From assembly GCA_037974965.1 (NCBI GenBank), contig JBBPFI010000017.1:186001-250000 (forward strand): a DNA stretch of 64,000 nucleotides. The letters are read 5' to 3'. Shown here in pieces: positions 10,990 to 22,115 of the stretch (its first letter is position 1; every line of letters starts with the position of its first letter). A model generated the notes under the pieces. That model searched no databases, was not told where the DNA came from, and saw only the letters and a list, made by a program, of their open reading frames with translations. This DNA is from Dacryopinax spathularia. Its lineage: Eukaryota > Basidiomycota > Dacrymycetes > Dacrymycetales > Dacrymycetaceae. The position numbers and the translations under genes are program-made.

Positions 10990-12389
10990 TCAGGCCAGCA
11001 CGCTGTCGGTGACGATCTGGATCTCCAACCGCAAAGGTGGGATTGGTTTGGTAACAGGAACGAAGAAGCCTCCGGGTTTGATTTGGATAACTGCCCAATG
11101 CTAGTGGGTCTCTTTAGTCTGGAGGCTTGGAACAGTCGCAGTAGGCGCACCTGCAACGTCAGGTCGGGAAAGCGGAAACTGGGGCAAGCGTCTCTAGGAC
11201 ATTCGAACGACAGCTCCGCCTTCCTCTGAAGCGGCCGGCTAGCAGTTCGCCGAGTTGCCGCCGGTGGTCGATCCCAGTAGGTAGAGCCGCGACATATGAC
11301 TTCTGTATACACCTGGCCGCACTCGAACCGTGCCCGCTGTTCCACATGGGCTTGCAAACATGACTCGCTGGTGAGGAGGTCAAGAACTTGCGCATCCTGT
11401 GACTCGAAGGAGAGAGAGATTCGAATTGGTGCATCTCGCGCAAATATCGGTGGGCTATTGTACAGTGCCTTGAAACCAGTCAGCATTTGACGTCCACCTG
11501 CTTGACGTCCTTACCCTCAGGGTAACCAGCACGCGCCGATTGCCGAAGACGACACCTTGGATGGATTGTTGTTCCATGCAGTTGGGGCGCTCTTCGAAAG
11601 ACAATGTGCCGAAGGAGCCTCCCGGTATCCGCCTTGGTCCAATGGGACTGATTTCAACAAATCCTTCTTCGACCTCGGGATGGTTGTCCACCTGGACAGA
11701 AGTCGTGCTCCATAGCGGGTGCTCAGGCGTGCAGCGTGGCAAATAAATGAAGGGTATTTTTAGCCTGAGACGCAAGGTGAGAACGACTCACGCAGCCTAC
11801 CGTGGAACCAACCTGTAGGAATCTCGGAGGACCCCTCTGTGCGCCGTGACGGAAAATTCGTATTCCAGCCTGCCAGCTCCGACGGTCGAGCGATAGGTAG
11901 GCGGCAATGGGCAATGCATGGTACCCCTTCTTGTTCTAACGGCGACCCGCGCCGGAAGTTGCAAGGAAAAGTTCCAGCAGTCATTATCATCGTAGACCTT
12001 GACGGATCGGCGTATCAGGCGTTGAAAGAGGGGGGTGAGAGAGACGGAAGTATAGTGCACCTCTGCCGCACTCCAAAACACCTTCTCAATCCCTATGTCC
12101 GGGCTCACGAGGAACCCTTTGCCCTTCATGCTCTCAGCAGACCGACCAAGATAGGAGGCAGAGATCATACCTTGAAAGTGATCTTCTCGACCTGCCTGCC
12201 GTCCAGAACGTTGACGGTCGCCTGGACCACGTCTTCGTTGAAGAATACAGGTTGCCCGTTGCTTGTGACAGCCGAGCTCTTGAAGGTGACGGTCAACGCC
12301 GGTCTTCCATTGCGATAGAGGACTCGTTCGTGTAGTAAGCGTGAGTCGATGTGCTCATCAAGAGCAGGGCGTCTTCTGGCCGGAGACAT
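10990..12389 (-). CDS. Arrestin-like protein, copy 1
   Basis: Five exons join cleanly. Exon 1 (ATG 12389) reads RPALTVTFKSSAVTSNGQPV and ends at VEKITFK. Exon 2 holds KVFWSAAEVHYTS and LEYEFSVTAHRGVLRDSY. Exon 3 begins RLKIPFIYLPRCTPEHPLW. Exon 4 reads PPIFARDAPIRISLSFESQD, and exon 5 reads GGFFVPVTKPIPPLRLEIQI then VTDSVLA and a stop at 10990. These are successive strands of the arrestin N fold, a short linker and the C fold. The copy at 27.1 kb has the same order (EVTFR, DIFWSTHSVLW, YEIMVVAHRGILREAYT, RLIVPFVFLPRSSPQYPLG, final VVTDRVLLD). Fungal alpha-arrestins often recruit Rsp5-type ubiquitin ligases through PPxY motifs; I see no PPxY here, so that role is not shown. It is a soluble cytoplasmic protein of roughly 400 residues with unknown partner. 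Confidence 0.8.
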
Positions 12390-13490
12390 GGAGCAAGACT
12401 ATAGTGTAAGGCGAAACAGTCGTAACTTCGGTCCTATTTAAGAGGGCGCTGGGCGATGACTTGTTAGGTCTATTCTGATGAAATCGCAGACAACCCCTGT
12501 GACCACGCGGTGCAATGAAGCCATGCGCTGGCCGAGTCACCGGGGTCGGTTGACAGCATCTAGCCAAGCAACGACTATAAGTTGACAAATGCAATGACTT
12601 GGGAGCCCAACAGTGAGAGTGACGCTAGTGTTTGCATGGCAGGACTACAGCAGCAGTCGTAGACTTGTAACAGGAACTGGAGGCGCACTGCGCAGCTTGT
12701 GGAGGTTGCGACACGGAGACCCAAGTTGGAGCATAGCAGATCAAAGCATAGTGCATCGCCGAGACCCTGGCAGCATGCCTTCATTGTTGACCAGTAGGTT
12801 GAGGAACCGCGCAACCGTTGTTCAGTGTCCACCGGTGGGGCCGCAAACGATCTTGATACGAGCAGTGCAGCGGCGAAGATCTCCTGTACAGCCTTTGACT
12901 TGAGGCTAGAACAGGGCGCCACAGACCAGTCGCCAGTAACCAATATCCAGCAGATCACGGAAGTCCTTTCGGGGTTGTTATGACCTTAGCTGGTCTACGC
13001 TATCTCATAGTCAATGTCGTGGTAGCCAGAGCATGTGCCAGATGACGAGTCAGCTTACAACGAAAGAGCTCCCCGCGGCGCGTCATCAATCCCGTAGCTA
13101 GTCACGTGCAACACCAGGCAGCCGCCGTACAGCAAGAACAGCACTACGGACAACTGGTGTCGACGTGGCATGCTTACTGTTTGCAAGAGCGTCTCTCTTC
13201 TACATCGCCACATTGATCATCAATAAAGATTGAATCCGCGACTCTCCCTCCTGCCGTCATGGTTTCTTGCAACCGAAGCCATTCGAGGGCGGAGATTGAT
13301 GAGCTGGCCTGACAACGGACGGAAGATTTGCGTTTGTGCGAAGTTTTCAGATAGGGACAATAGCCCAAAGTGGATGATAAGGTCAGCCGTGCATGAGGGA
13401 AGCTCGAGGGTGGGGAAGAGTCTGCCCTTTACGGGGGTGCTCAAAGAAGCAATCAAACTGTTCATTGAAATTTGTCAAATGTGAGATCCG
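12390..13490. other. Intergenic region upstream of arrestin-like copy 1
   Basis: It contains the promoter of the arrestin-like gene; an AT-rich TTAAATA-like run on the minus strand lies near 12434-12442. Open frames such as 12575-12958 (-) begin with non-ATG codons and have no family resemblance, so I do not call a gene. Confidence 0.35.
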
Positions 13491-13532
13491 CGAGTGTAAT
13501 GTCGCGACCACCGAGTGTAATGTCGCGACCAC
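13491..13532. repeat. Perfect 21-bp tandem duplication containing GTCGCGAC
   Basis: The unit CGAGTGTAATGTCGCGACCA plus one C occurs twice in direct succession. Each copy contains the 8-base palindrome GTCGCGAC (13501-13508 and 13522-13529), spaced two helical turns apart. It lies downstream of the 121-residue minus-strand ORF. It could be a paired protein-binding site or a simple replication-slippage duplication. Confidence 0.7.
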
Positions 13533-13648
13533 TGAGATCGGCCAGGTATCTCCCTTTGCCTGCTTCAAAGCACTGGAAAATCTGCAAAGCTCAACCTTCA
13601 TGTGTTGACTTCTTGATTCTTCGATATAGGACAAGCACGCCCGATCCT

Positions 13649-14014
13649 TCATCGTTTCGGGACATCCACGTCACTGCCGTAATTGAACTGGAAGTCCACG
13701 GTTGGACTGTTACAAGGTGCAAAGAGAGATACAGAATTCGAGAATGCCCGCTCGTATCCTGATGAAACAGGTGGTGACATGAAGAAACCAGCGAAGTAGG
13801 GTGACCCCCACTCCTTTGGCTGGACCACAGAGCCTCCGAGCCGCAACTTTCGTGATTGTTCTTCCGGCGGTGAAACAGGGACGGTCATCGAAGAACGCCA
13901 TGGTAATTTCTGCTGTCGAGCTCGGTAATACTCCTGCGCGCCCTCAGACAACCATCCCTTGGTGTTCCTGTACTGAACACTCAACGTCGCGTTGCTGATT
14001 ATGGCGCACCGCAT
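13649..14014 (-). CDS. Hypothetical protein, 121 residues
   Basis: A complete ATG-to-stop frame without introns. The sequence (VQYRNTKGWLSEGAQEYYRA, then LRLGGSVVQPKEWGSPYFAG, then CNSPTVDFQFNYGSDVD) has the amino-acid mix of a folded globular protein, with many aromatics and no low complexity. I do not recognise a family. It lies 150 bases downstream of the F-box gene on the same strand, so it might also be an exon or UTR frame of a longer transcript. A poly-T/A run just upstream (about 14069-14077) may belong to its promoter. No homologue can be claimed without a search. Confidence 0.35.
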   Translation of the reverse strand: MRCAIISNATLSVQYRNTKGWLSEGAQEYYRARQQKLPWRSSMTVPVSPPEEQSRKLRLGGSVVQPKEWGSPYFAGFFMSPPVSSGYERAFSNSVSLFAPCNSPTVDFQFNYGSDVDVPKR

Positions 14015-14163
14015 AGCGATGGTTGTCGTATGTGATACAACGTCAAGCGCACTTGTGCGTAATCAAGCGCTTAAAAAAATCCACCCCACCTTGCCGTGCC
14101 TTCCAGGGGTTTGGGGTGGCGACCTCTGCTCGTTTCCGGCTGGGTTGCAGTGCGTAAGCCCGA

Positions 14164-15812
14164 TTAACGAGCGATGGAGCCACTGTGCAGTCGATGTGCT
14201 GGCTCATCCGCAACTGCGACTGTCAATTCGTATCGGGCCGGCTCGTCGGCTTCCTTGTTGACATGAAGCAGCTCGACGACAGGTACCATACCGGAGCCCG
14301 CGGCCGTCATTCCTTCGAGTAGGGGGAAGGTTTGTCGCAAGAAATCGGCTGCGGCAACCGGGTTGAAACAAACCGAATAATCCGCATTCAAGTGTCGCAG
14401 CTTCGATCGTGGGTTGCCTTGCCAGACGATATTGATCGGGGGAAGCTCGTAGTTGATCGAAAGCCGGAGATGGGTAAGCTGCGGACAGCCACGCGAAAAG
14501 GAGATGAGAGTGCTCCGAGTGACCAAGGGGGTGATGCGTTGCGATGCCGCCCAGCCGTCGTCGATCCAGAAGGCTTCGAGCGACGGCCATGCGGTGATCA
14601 TTGCTTGAACACGATCGTCATCCCAAGGGATGAAGACATCCGAAATGAGCCAAAATTGGCGCATGTTACGGCAAGTGAGAAGCGGTTGCATTGCATCGAA
14701 GAAGCTATGAGGGAATGCTGCAATTGAGTCTTCCATGATGGACATGGAGATTCGGAGCGACGACATAGTCTCAGACCACCGAGACGATACGAGACGGGAA
14801 ACATCCTGGAGGACGTGGGCGTGCTCGCAGTAGAAGTGCAGCTCCTCTAGCTTGGTGGATGTGATTGACTGGAAAAGAAAGAGGATTTGTGGCTGATAGT
14901 ATGACTCTTCGGAGTCAATCTTCAATGAGCGAAGAGCCCGGAAGGCGGGTGGTGGAAGGTCGTATGCGGAAAGGGGATTCAAGTCGCTGGTGATGACAAT
15001 CTCGAGGGATTCGAGAGGCAGTGGCGCGAGGCGCGGGAAGAGTATGACGCCGCCGGTGACTGTCTTCAGGTTGAGAATACGGAGACGGAGGAGTTGGGGT
15101 AGCAGAGCAGCAAATATAGGATCGAGCAAGTTGCTCCAAACGTCGACTAAGACTCGCCCTTCCAGGAGAACGTGAAGTACTTCGAGGTGAGGCCCCGGGC
15201 GAATCGAAGAGAGGATACTTTTGAGCGTGGCAGGCTCCAAGTGCTTCCGTATATCCACATGTAAACAAAGCCTAGAGAGCGGCCACTGCAGAATCACCGG
15301 TGCAGCGGCAAGCGAATGCCTCTGGCCCAGAACCATGTGAAGAGAGCGAAGGTTGGGCATGAGTCGGAGGGGATCCTGGTGTCCCTGCAGAAGTACGAGC
15401 AGATCTTGCACGTAATCCCCCTTGATAGGCCGCTCGATAAGCTCCAAGTGATCAATGTATCTTCCGTAATACAAAAGACGAGACCATTCATGGCCTTCGA
15501 TAGTCCGAGATGGCAAGCCGAACTATGGAGAAATCAGCTCGCTGGTCATGGTTGGACAGAACTCAGACCACGTACCGTAGTCACAACATCTGCAGGTAGT
15601 AGCCCTCTTAGTGCTTGGGCATTGGCAGAGTTCCGCCATATGATAGTTTCCACTACCCCCCATATGTAGGTGTTGGTGAGCCCCAGATGGTATACATCAG
15701 ATATCTTGTCCTTCAGGAAGTCGACAATAATGAGCAAGAGCTCGGGAAGATCGAAAGGGGATGCTGGCAGGTGCACGGGCGTCGACTCCAGGCCAGGCAG
15801 AAGGTCGGGCAT
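14164..15812 (-). CDS. F-box protein with leucine-rich C-terminal region
   Basis: Exon 1 starts at the ATG at 15812 (MPDLLPGLESTPVHL) and carries an F-box: FDLPELLLIIVDFLKDKISD, then YHLGLTNTYIWGVVETIIW. A 52-base GTACGT...CATAG intron (about 15526-15577) leads in frame to exon 2 of some 450 residues. Exon 2 has repeated leucine-rich segments (LIERPIKGDYVQDLL, LRSLHMVLG, LEVLHVLLEG, LRILNLKT, LRSLKIDSEES, LEELHFYCEHA, LTHLRLSINYE). F-box proteins bind Skp1 and present substrates to the SCF ubiquitin ligase; mushrooms have hundreds of such fast-evolving F-box/LRR genes. The substrate is unknown. An upstream ATG at 15962 in the same frame would add 50 basic residues but makes a less typical F-box start. 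The gene is divergent from the TAPT1-like gene. Confidence 0.85.
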
Positions 15813-16052
15813 GTGTCTCTTCGTCCGGGTTGAGCCGTAACCGGCGTTACATCGCGGTGCTGTTCTGGTACACTTCCATGCTGAGTTGCGTCGTCGCGGT
15901 GGCGTAAGGACGACGAGCGCGTGTTTCATGCCGACGAGCGCGACGTGTTCGCCCATTGCCACGCCATCCCTATCTGAACTTTCCTCGAGCTCGCCGTCTG
16001 CTCCTTAGCATATAATGACTGGTGTACCGCGCCCCTACGAAGTATCTTGACG
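15813..16052. promoter_or_regulatory. Divergent promoter region (F-box / TAPT1-like)
   Basis: The 240 bases between the two divergent starts must hold both promoters. No clear TATA box is seen on either side. Confidence 0.4.
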
Positions 16053-18497
16053 ATGAACTCGCCGCCGCTCTTGAGCCCGCCGCCTCCTGCCACTCCTCTG
16101 CCGCCGCATTCCCGACGCTCCTCCGCCTCTGGTTATCCCCATCACCCTCAGCTGGGTCACAGATCCTCCTCGCAGACTTTATCTCGTGGTCAATCTCTGG
16201 GTGCACTCCTTGGTGAAGCACGAAAACCCCGGTTTGAGACGCTTGAAGACCTCCCTGGTACGCCAATTGCTGAAGGCGCTGAAGCAGCCCGGAACGATGG
16301 CTTTCCTTTCGACGGGAGTGCCTTGCAGACGGACGAATCGCCTATATCACGAACCCCAGCGGTGCCCTTGAGTGGAGGAGGGAAGGTCTACACATCCTTG
16401 CCGCCGTCACCTGTGCTATCAGGGGACATACCTGAAGCGCCGCCCGTTGACTTACTTGCCGCTGCGAGATTCCCATCAGCCCCAAACTTGCACAGTCGCT
16501 CAAGCTCAAGGTTTGCGCAACAGCGCGACAATGACCGGAGTCGACCACCAAAGGACCAGCGGCCGGATGAGCTGTTCAGTATATGGGACTATCTCAAAGC
16601 TGAACTACTGGCCACCGATGCCGACCATCACCAAGAGATGAAATGGGAGCGAGTAGAGAACTTCCTGATGATACCTGTGGCGGTCGAGAAGGTGCGTTCA
16701 CTTCGCACCACAGCGAGGCTGCCCATCTCATATGCGCATGTTCTAGACCATCTCATTCGGATTTCTATTGTCCCTCGATGCCTTCCTCTATATCTTCACC
16801 ATCCTGCCCATCCGGGCAGCAATTGCGATCATCCGATTTCTAGGACCGCCTCTAACTGCAATATATTCCATACTGCTACCATCTTTCATCCAACCCAGGC
16901 GTCCTCGACCCAAAGCAATCTGGAAGCCCTTGCCGCCGAGCTCAAAGGCGGACCTGCTCAGACTCGCGCTCGTCATATGCACCTTCCTTCTGATGTATCA
17001 ATGGACCGACGCCAGTCGCATATACCACTCCATCCGGGGTCAAGATACCATCAAGCTATATGTAATATTCAATGCTGTTGAGGTGCGTTTGGTCATCCAC
17101 ATTCGCCGATGCTGTATGATGCTGATCCTCTGTAGGTCGCCGACCGGTTGCTCTGCGCTCTCGGCCAGGACCTAGTCGACTGTCTGTTTTCTCGAAGTAC
17201 GCTAGCCCCGACCAGCTCGCAGCGGGCGTTGCGGCGCATCCGCACGACCGGCTATTTCTTCCTCACTCTGCTTTATTCCTGTATGCACCACTCTCCTCAG
17301 CCCGGGTTCGCTGCTGATCAGAACGGCAGGTGCACATTCGATGACCCTCATATACTACCTCACATCCCTCAACGTCGCCATCAACAGCTACGACAACGCG
17401 CTCCTCACACTGTTGCTCTCCAACCAATTTGTGGAGATCAAGGGCAGCGTGTTCAAGAAGTTCGAGAAAGACAACCTTTTCCAGATCACGTGTGCGGACA
17501 TAGTGGAGCGTTTCCAGCTCGCGATTATGCTCTTTGCGATCGCGCTCCGGAACGTGATCGAGATGCGCGGATCTGAGTTCTCAGTCTTGCCGCAAGCGTT
17601 CTCCAGAAAAGCGTCGAACAAGATGTGGGCTATTATCTCCGTAAGTCCCGCTGTGCCATCAACCTGCTCTCTGACTAAATGTACGTATGTGGCAGCCCGT
17701 CGCCCAAGTCCTGCTCTCCGAAGTAGGCGTCGACTGGCTCAAACACGCCTTCATCTGCAAATTCAACTCCATCCGCGTCTCCGTCTACGACAGGTTCACA
17801 GACGTCCTCTGCCACGACCTCGTCTCCCTCCGCCCTTCGCGGAAACACACCTTCGTTGACCACTCGCCGCTCGTCTCTCGCCGACTGGGGCTAGCGACTA
17901 TCCCGCTCGCCGTGGTGCTGATGAGGGTGACGTGGCAGGCATTGCTGATTTTGCATCAGCAGGTGCAGCAGCAGAGAGATCCGTATCTCTGGCTGTGGTG
18001 GACGATCTTTGGCGTCACTGTCTGGTTCTCGTAAGCCTTCTTCCCTGCCTTCCCTTCCTCCTCCCTCCCTGCCTCGCTACGTACCAATACAGTCTTTGCT
18101 GACCCAAGCGTCACACAGAGCGGTCCTATGCAAAGTCCTCCTCGGCCTCCACCTCCTCAGCTACGCCGCCCACCGCCGCTCCGGCTTCCAAAAGCGCGCC
18201 AACGAAGATAAGATCAACAACGTCGACCGCACCCCCATGGGAGAAAGCGGGGAAGAACAAGCGTACAATAAGAAGACGCTCGAGATGCTCGAGCGGCCGG
18301 AGGATGATCAGAGGGTCGTTCCGGATATGGTTGTTATTCCTGAGGAACGGGATGCTTGGGCTGGCCCCGCGGGGCAGGCAGGAGGGAAGGAGGGTGGGGG
18401 GAAGGAGGGAGAGTGGAAGGAGGGAGGGAGGAAGAAGAAGAAGACGTATGAGTTGGAGGAGATTAGTCGGTGGACTATGGTCAAGCGGATCTGGTGA
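16053..18497 (+). CDS. TAPT1/EMP65 family multipass membrane protein
   Basis: The start is the ATG at 16053 (MNSPPLLSPPPP). The first ~180 residues are disordered, rich in Pro and Ser. Conserved sequence begins at LFSIWDYLKAELLATDADHH, MKWERVENFLMIPVAVEK, followed by membrane segments CLDAFLYIFTILPIRA, LALVICTFLLMYQWTDAS and YFFLTLLYS. The signature YYLTSLNVAINSYDNALLTL, LLSNQFVEIKGSVFKKFEKD and LFQITCADIVERFQLAIMLF is diagnostic of this family (human TAPT1, yeast Emp65). More membrane segments follow, then a Lys/Glu/Gly-rich tail. Introns occur near 16693-16750, 17082-17132, 17280-17330, 17640-17695 and 18032-18118. Emp65 forms an ER complex with the SUN-domain protein Slp1 that protects unassembled soluble ER proteins; TAPT1 is linked to ciliary or Golgi function in animals. 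An ER role is the natural inference here. Confidence 0.9.
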
Positions 18498-18714
18498 TTG
18501 TGTATGATATTGAAGATCGTGTCCTTCGTAATAGCAACGGATTCTGTCCAGTCTCGACGTCTGTACACGTTTCAACGGCTACGGCGCGAAGCTCGGGCAA
18601 GTACGTCTTTCGGGCGTGCTAGCCCGGCTAGAGCAACAATCACAACCATATCAATTTGGCAGCTATCTATCACCACACAACCTCCGACGCCTTCTGGACT
18701 GACCCGATACTCGC

Positions 18715-20456
18715 TCAAATATCCGCCCCCTTGGGCGCCGCCACAAAATGGATCCTACTCGCCGCATTAAGCAGCATATTCCTACACTCCCCCCCCACCA
18801 GCGCAGGGTCCGGACCAATAAAATCATGCGGAAAGCCAGGCTTGAACTCGACCGCGTTGTCGATATAGTCGATCTGGGCTTGGGTGAGGCGGATTTTCAG
18901 GGCTTGGATGTTTTCGAGTAGGTAGCGGGGCTTTGAGCCGCCTATTATGGGGAATACGTAGGCTTGTTTGGATTGGGTGTAGGCTATTGCTATGTTGGCG
19001 AGTTTGCTGCGTGCGTCATGCAAGAGGTCAGCAGCTGCTTTCCAAAGAAGAAAGGAAGTTGCGAGGCAGGAAGACGGAGGGAACGGGAGGGGAGGGAGAA
19101 AAGCGGGAAGGGAAAACGGAACGCACCCAGGCTGCCCAACCTCCTCCGCAACCTTCTCAAGCGCAGCACTAACCGCCTCCTCCTCCCTACTCAGCCCCCC
19201 CGCGCCCCACCTCAGCCCGCCCTGCTTCAACCTCTCCTCAAGCTGTTTCTTCGTCCTGAACTTGCCTTGCCCTATCACTCCCCAGGGGGCGATGCCCATC
19301 CCCTCTGCGTGACACATGGGCAGGATGTCGCGTTCGAAAGAACGCTCGAGGCAGGACCATTTGCCTTGGTAGACTATGAATTGGGCCATGCCGTGGTCCC
19401 GGGCGTATTGGTTCGCTTTGGCTACTACCCAGGCTGTGCACCACCACCAACATGTCTTATCAGCTACCCATCCCGGCATGCATTGAAGTAGGGCGAGGAC
19501 GAACCGGGCGTATCGGATATCCCGAGATACAAAACCTTCCCGGCAACCACGAGAGAGTTGAGCGACTGCATCAGCTCTGCCACTGGAGTGGTGTAGTCCC
19601 ACCAATGGACATAGAGGATATCAATGTAGCTCGTCTGGAGCTTCTCGAGGCTGTCTGCGACCTGTACGGACCTCATCAGCCCACTGTCTTCGTGACCGAG
19701 GAGAAGGAGAGCAGAGAGAGGAGGGTGGGACATACAGATACGTGAAGCGACTTGCTGCTGTTGCCCGTAAAGTTCGCATGGATCTTATTCGCGTTCCGGG
19801 GCTTCCGGTAGCTCGTCGTGAACTTTGTGGCGAGCACTGTTCCCATACGGGTTAGCACATAGCTCTCCAGCAGGGCAGGGCAAGGGAACGGGAAGGATGT
19901 GGGAGAGGAAGGGGAGGGGAGGAGGAGAGAGGATGTGGATGAGGATGAGGAGGGACGAACCGATCTCGTGCCGGTTGTTTCGCGCCTTCATCCATTCCCC
20001 AATCCATTTCTCGCTTTGCTCATCTTGGTAGTTGTTGGCTGTGTCGATAAAGTTCCCTCCGGAGTTCCAGAACCTGGGGCCGTCCTGTTAGCGACCCATC
20101 TAGTCAACATAGAAGTGGACGAGGAGGAGGCGGTAGAGGGAGTGAAAGTAGGAGAGGAAGAGAGAGGGGAGGGGAAGGCAGAGAGGGAAAGGTGAGGACG
20201 TACAAATCCAGAAACTCAAAAGCCTCATCCTTGTTCATCCCATCCTGCATGATCCCCTCCTTCCAAGCGTCCCCAATAGACATCGCCCCCAAACAAAGCG
20301 GCGAAACTCTCACACCCGCAGACGGCGACAGAAGCTGTATGCACGCCCATCACCATCATCAGCATATATGCTTGCGTCAGCGGGGGGGAAGGGAGGGCGT
20401 ACGCGGTATTCGCCTAGGGGCGTCTCGGCGGGAGGAGCGGGTGCCCAGAGTGACAT
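18715..20456 (-). CDS. Aldo/keto reductase (aryl-alcohol dehydrogenase / norsolorinic acid reductase type)
   Basis: The ATG at 20456 opens [18 protein letters not shown]. The exons then give [122 protein letters not shown] and the stop at 18715. The catalytic tetrad of the AKR superfamily is visible: Asp and Tyr in DTANNY, Lys in ATKF, His in [17 protein letters not shown] is the NADPH-binding loop. These enzymes reduce aldehydes or ketones with NADPH; the closest named relatives (AAD, NorA) act on aryl aldehydes, common in wood-decay fungi, but no toxin or metabolite cluster surrounds it. The introns are G/A-rich on the plus strand. It converges on the TAPT1-like gene, leaving 217 bases between stops. 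Confidence 0.9.
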
Positions 20457-20961
20457 CTTCCTTTCTTAACTTGGTAGGTCGGGGTGGAACAGGTGCTGCG
20501 GCAAGTAGCGGAGGAGGGGAGGAGGAGACGGGGATGAACGACCGTCCCAGTCGAGAGCAGGCCTGGTTCTTATACATTGTCGCGCCCGGAGGGATGGCTG
20601 AGAAGAGAGTGATCACGCTCTCCCCCCTTCCTTCCCATTCAGGGCCAACCTATTTCCCTGCCTGTACCCCTCCCTCTCTCAGCTGTTGGTCGTCCCCATC
20701 GTGCGTTCCCACGCGGACCACAATCCGGCCGTGGACGAAGGTCGCTCCATCCCCTTTCCTTCGTCGTTCTCTCCTCTGTCCATGCAACGACGCCCATGAG
20801 CGATTGTTGAGTGCGGCAGCAGCGTCCTACGCGCGTTATCGTCGCGCTTCTTGCACCGAGTGTGAGGAGAGGGAGGATGACGCCCTTCCCGCCCTCTGCC
20901 GTTCCTGCCGGGCACTTCGTTCTTCCGGATCGGGGTGGGAGGAATCGCTGCGTCAGGGTCT
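20457..20961. other. Promoter region of the aldo/keto reductase gene
   Basis: About 115 bases upstream of the start (20569-20576) the minus strand reads TGTATAAG, a possible TATA element. I see no gene in the rest; long pyrimidine-rich runs are present. Confidence 0.35.
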
Positions 20962-20993
20962 ATGCAGCTGCATGCAGCTGCATGTCACGTGAC
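20962..20993. repeat. Perfect 22-bp palindrome followed by a GTCACGTGAC palindrome
   Basis: Positions 20962-20983 read the same on both strands (core TGCAGCTGCATGCAGCTGCA). Bases 20984-20993, GTCACGTGAC, are a second perfect palindrome containing the CACGTG E-box. The pair marks the left edge of the AT-rich island that follows. It may be an element end or a strong bHLH-type binding site. Confidence 0.65.
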
Positions 20994-21584
20994 TGAGGTC
21001 GTGATCGCAACAGCAAGAAACTCCCATGTACTCAGTCTTTTGACCAAAGTACCTGCTATGTAAAAGTGCCTGGAGCAAGTATTAACCTGGGTGAATGGCT
21101 TATAGAGAAAATATTTTTCCATAAATAGCTCAAAAAGGGCCAAAGACTGGAATTTGGCACTGACAGCTGCAGGAACCTGGTGCTTTTGTGATTTAGCACA
21201 GAGTACTTCCATATTTTTTGATATTGATAGTACAGTATAATAATGATAGTATATAGTAGCGAGTTAAGAGATGTATCAAGCTATCAAAGGAGGTTGCTGT
21301 CCTAAAAGTGCGCTCTCAGCCAGAAAAACAAGCAGGACCCCAGATACCCTGAGCTGCATCGAACTGCATCGAACTGCATGCAGCTGCATACACAGCCACT
21401 GGTTCAGGTAGTGTTGGTCAATTTAGGGGATAACTAGCTCATAAATTATCAAACTTTACTAATGGAAGCCCTTCCAAAAGAACTGAATAACAAGCCATGA
21501 TAATGAATGGAAGAGCGATATGCAGTATTTTCAGCTGGAAGCACAGATGCAGTTGGACGCAGTTTGGTGCAGCACGCATGCAGC
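20994..21584. repeat. AT-rich island with inverted repeats, probable non-autonomous mobile-element remnant
   Basis: The segment is clearly more AT-rich than its flanks and has no coding frame. At 21353-21389 the motif CTGCATCGAA is repeated in tandem and leads into GCATGCAGCTGCAT, the same core as the palindrome at 20962. At 21546-21584 a diverged copy in reverse orientation appears (GATGCAGTTGGACGCAGTTT then GGTGCAGCACGCATGCAGC). Inverted subterminal repeats, AT-richness and absence of genes are typical of MITE-like elements. I cannot place exact ends or a target-site duplication, and a solo terminal repeat of another element class is possible. Confidence 0.5.
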
Positions 21585-22115
21585 GAAAGATCCCTACCCT
21601 TCCGGATCGGGAGGAAAGCATGTCGGCGTTAACTCCGCCCCTGCACGGTAGGAGGTGGAAATCCACCTCGTCCATGGCTAAAATCGCGCATAGGGCTGGC
21701 CAATGCCTGGCAATGCAACCGGACTGAGCGATGGATGATGAGAGATGGAATGTGAGAGGTTGTTAGGTGATCATACGGTGGTCATGAATTGTGCGGGCGT
21801 GTGATGCTGATGAGGTAAGAGGATTATGGGATTGTGATAAGCATCGGATGACGGTCTGGCTATGGAAAGAAGTTGCGGTTGTGATCGCACGCTTCCATGC
21901 TCTTGGATATGGGTGGGAGTGAAATGTGTGCATGGGTTGCCTTTCGTGGAAAGGTTTGAGTATTTGGCCTGAGAGCTAAAATGATGACTTCGGCAGCCCC
22001 GGGACTCACTGTCCTCAGGTGCGACTTCGCTGTGATCTTTTCCAGCACAGACTTTAGAGTCCAACACAACCTTTGAAAGCCCGACACAACGACTGCGAGC
22101 CTCGATACTCAGCGC
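21585..22115. other. Intergenic region, no gene seen
   Basis: Only short frames without resemblance to known families. It separates the AT-rich island from the PhnB-like gene's 3' end. Confidence 0.35.

Noticed and set aside
12575-12958. 127-codon frame on the minus strand with hydrophobic stretches
   Set aside because: No ATG start, high Cys/Ser/Leu content without pattern, and no splice partners that keep frame.
18715-20456. Secondary-metabolite cluster suggested by the norsolorinic-reductase-like enzyme
   Set aside because: No polyketide synthase, P450, terpene synthase or transporter lies nearby; the AKR alone does not support a cluster.
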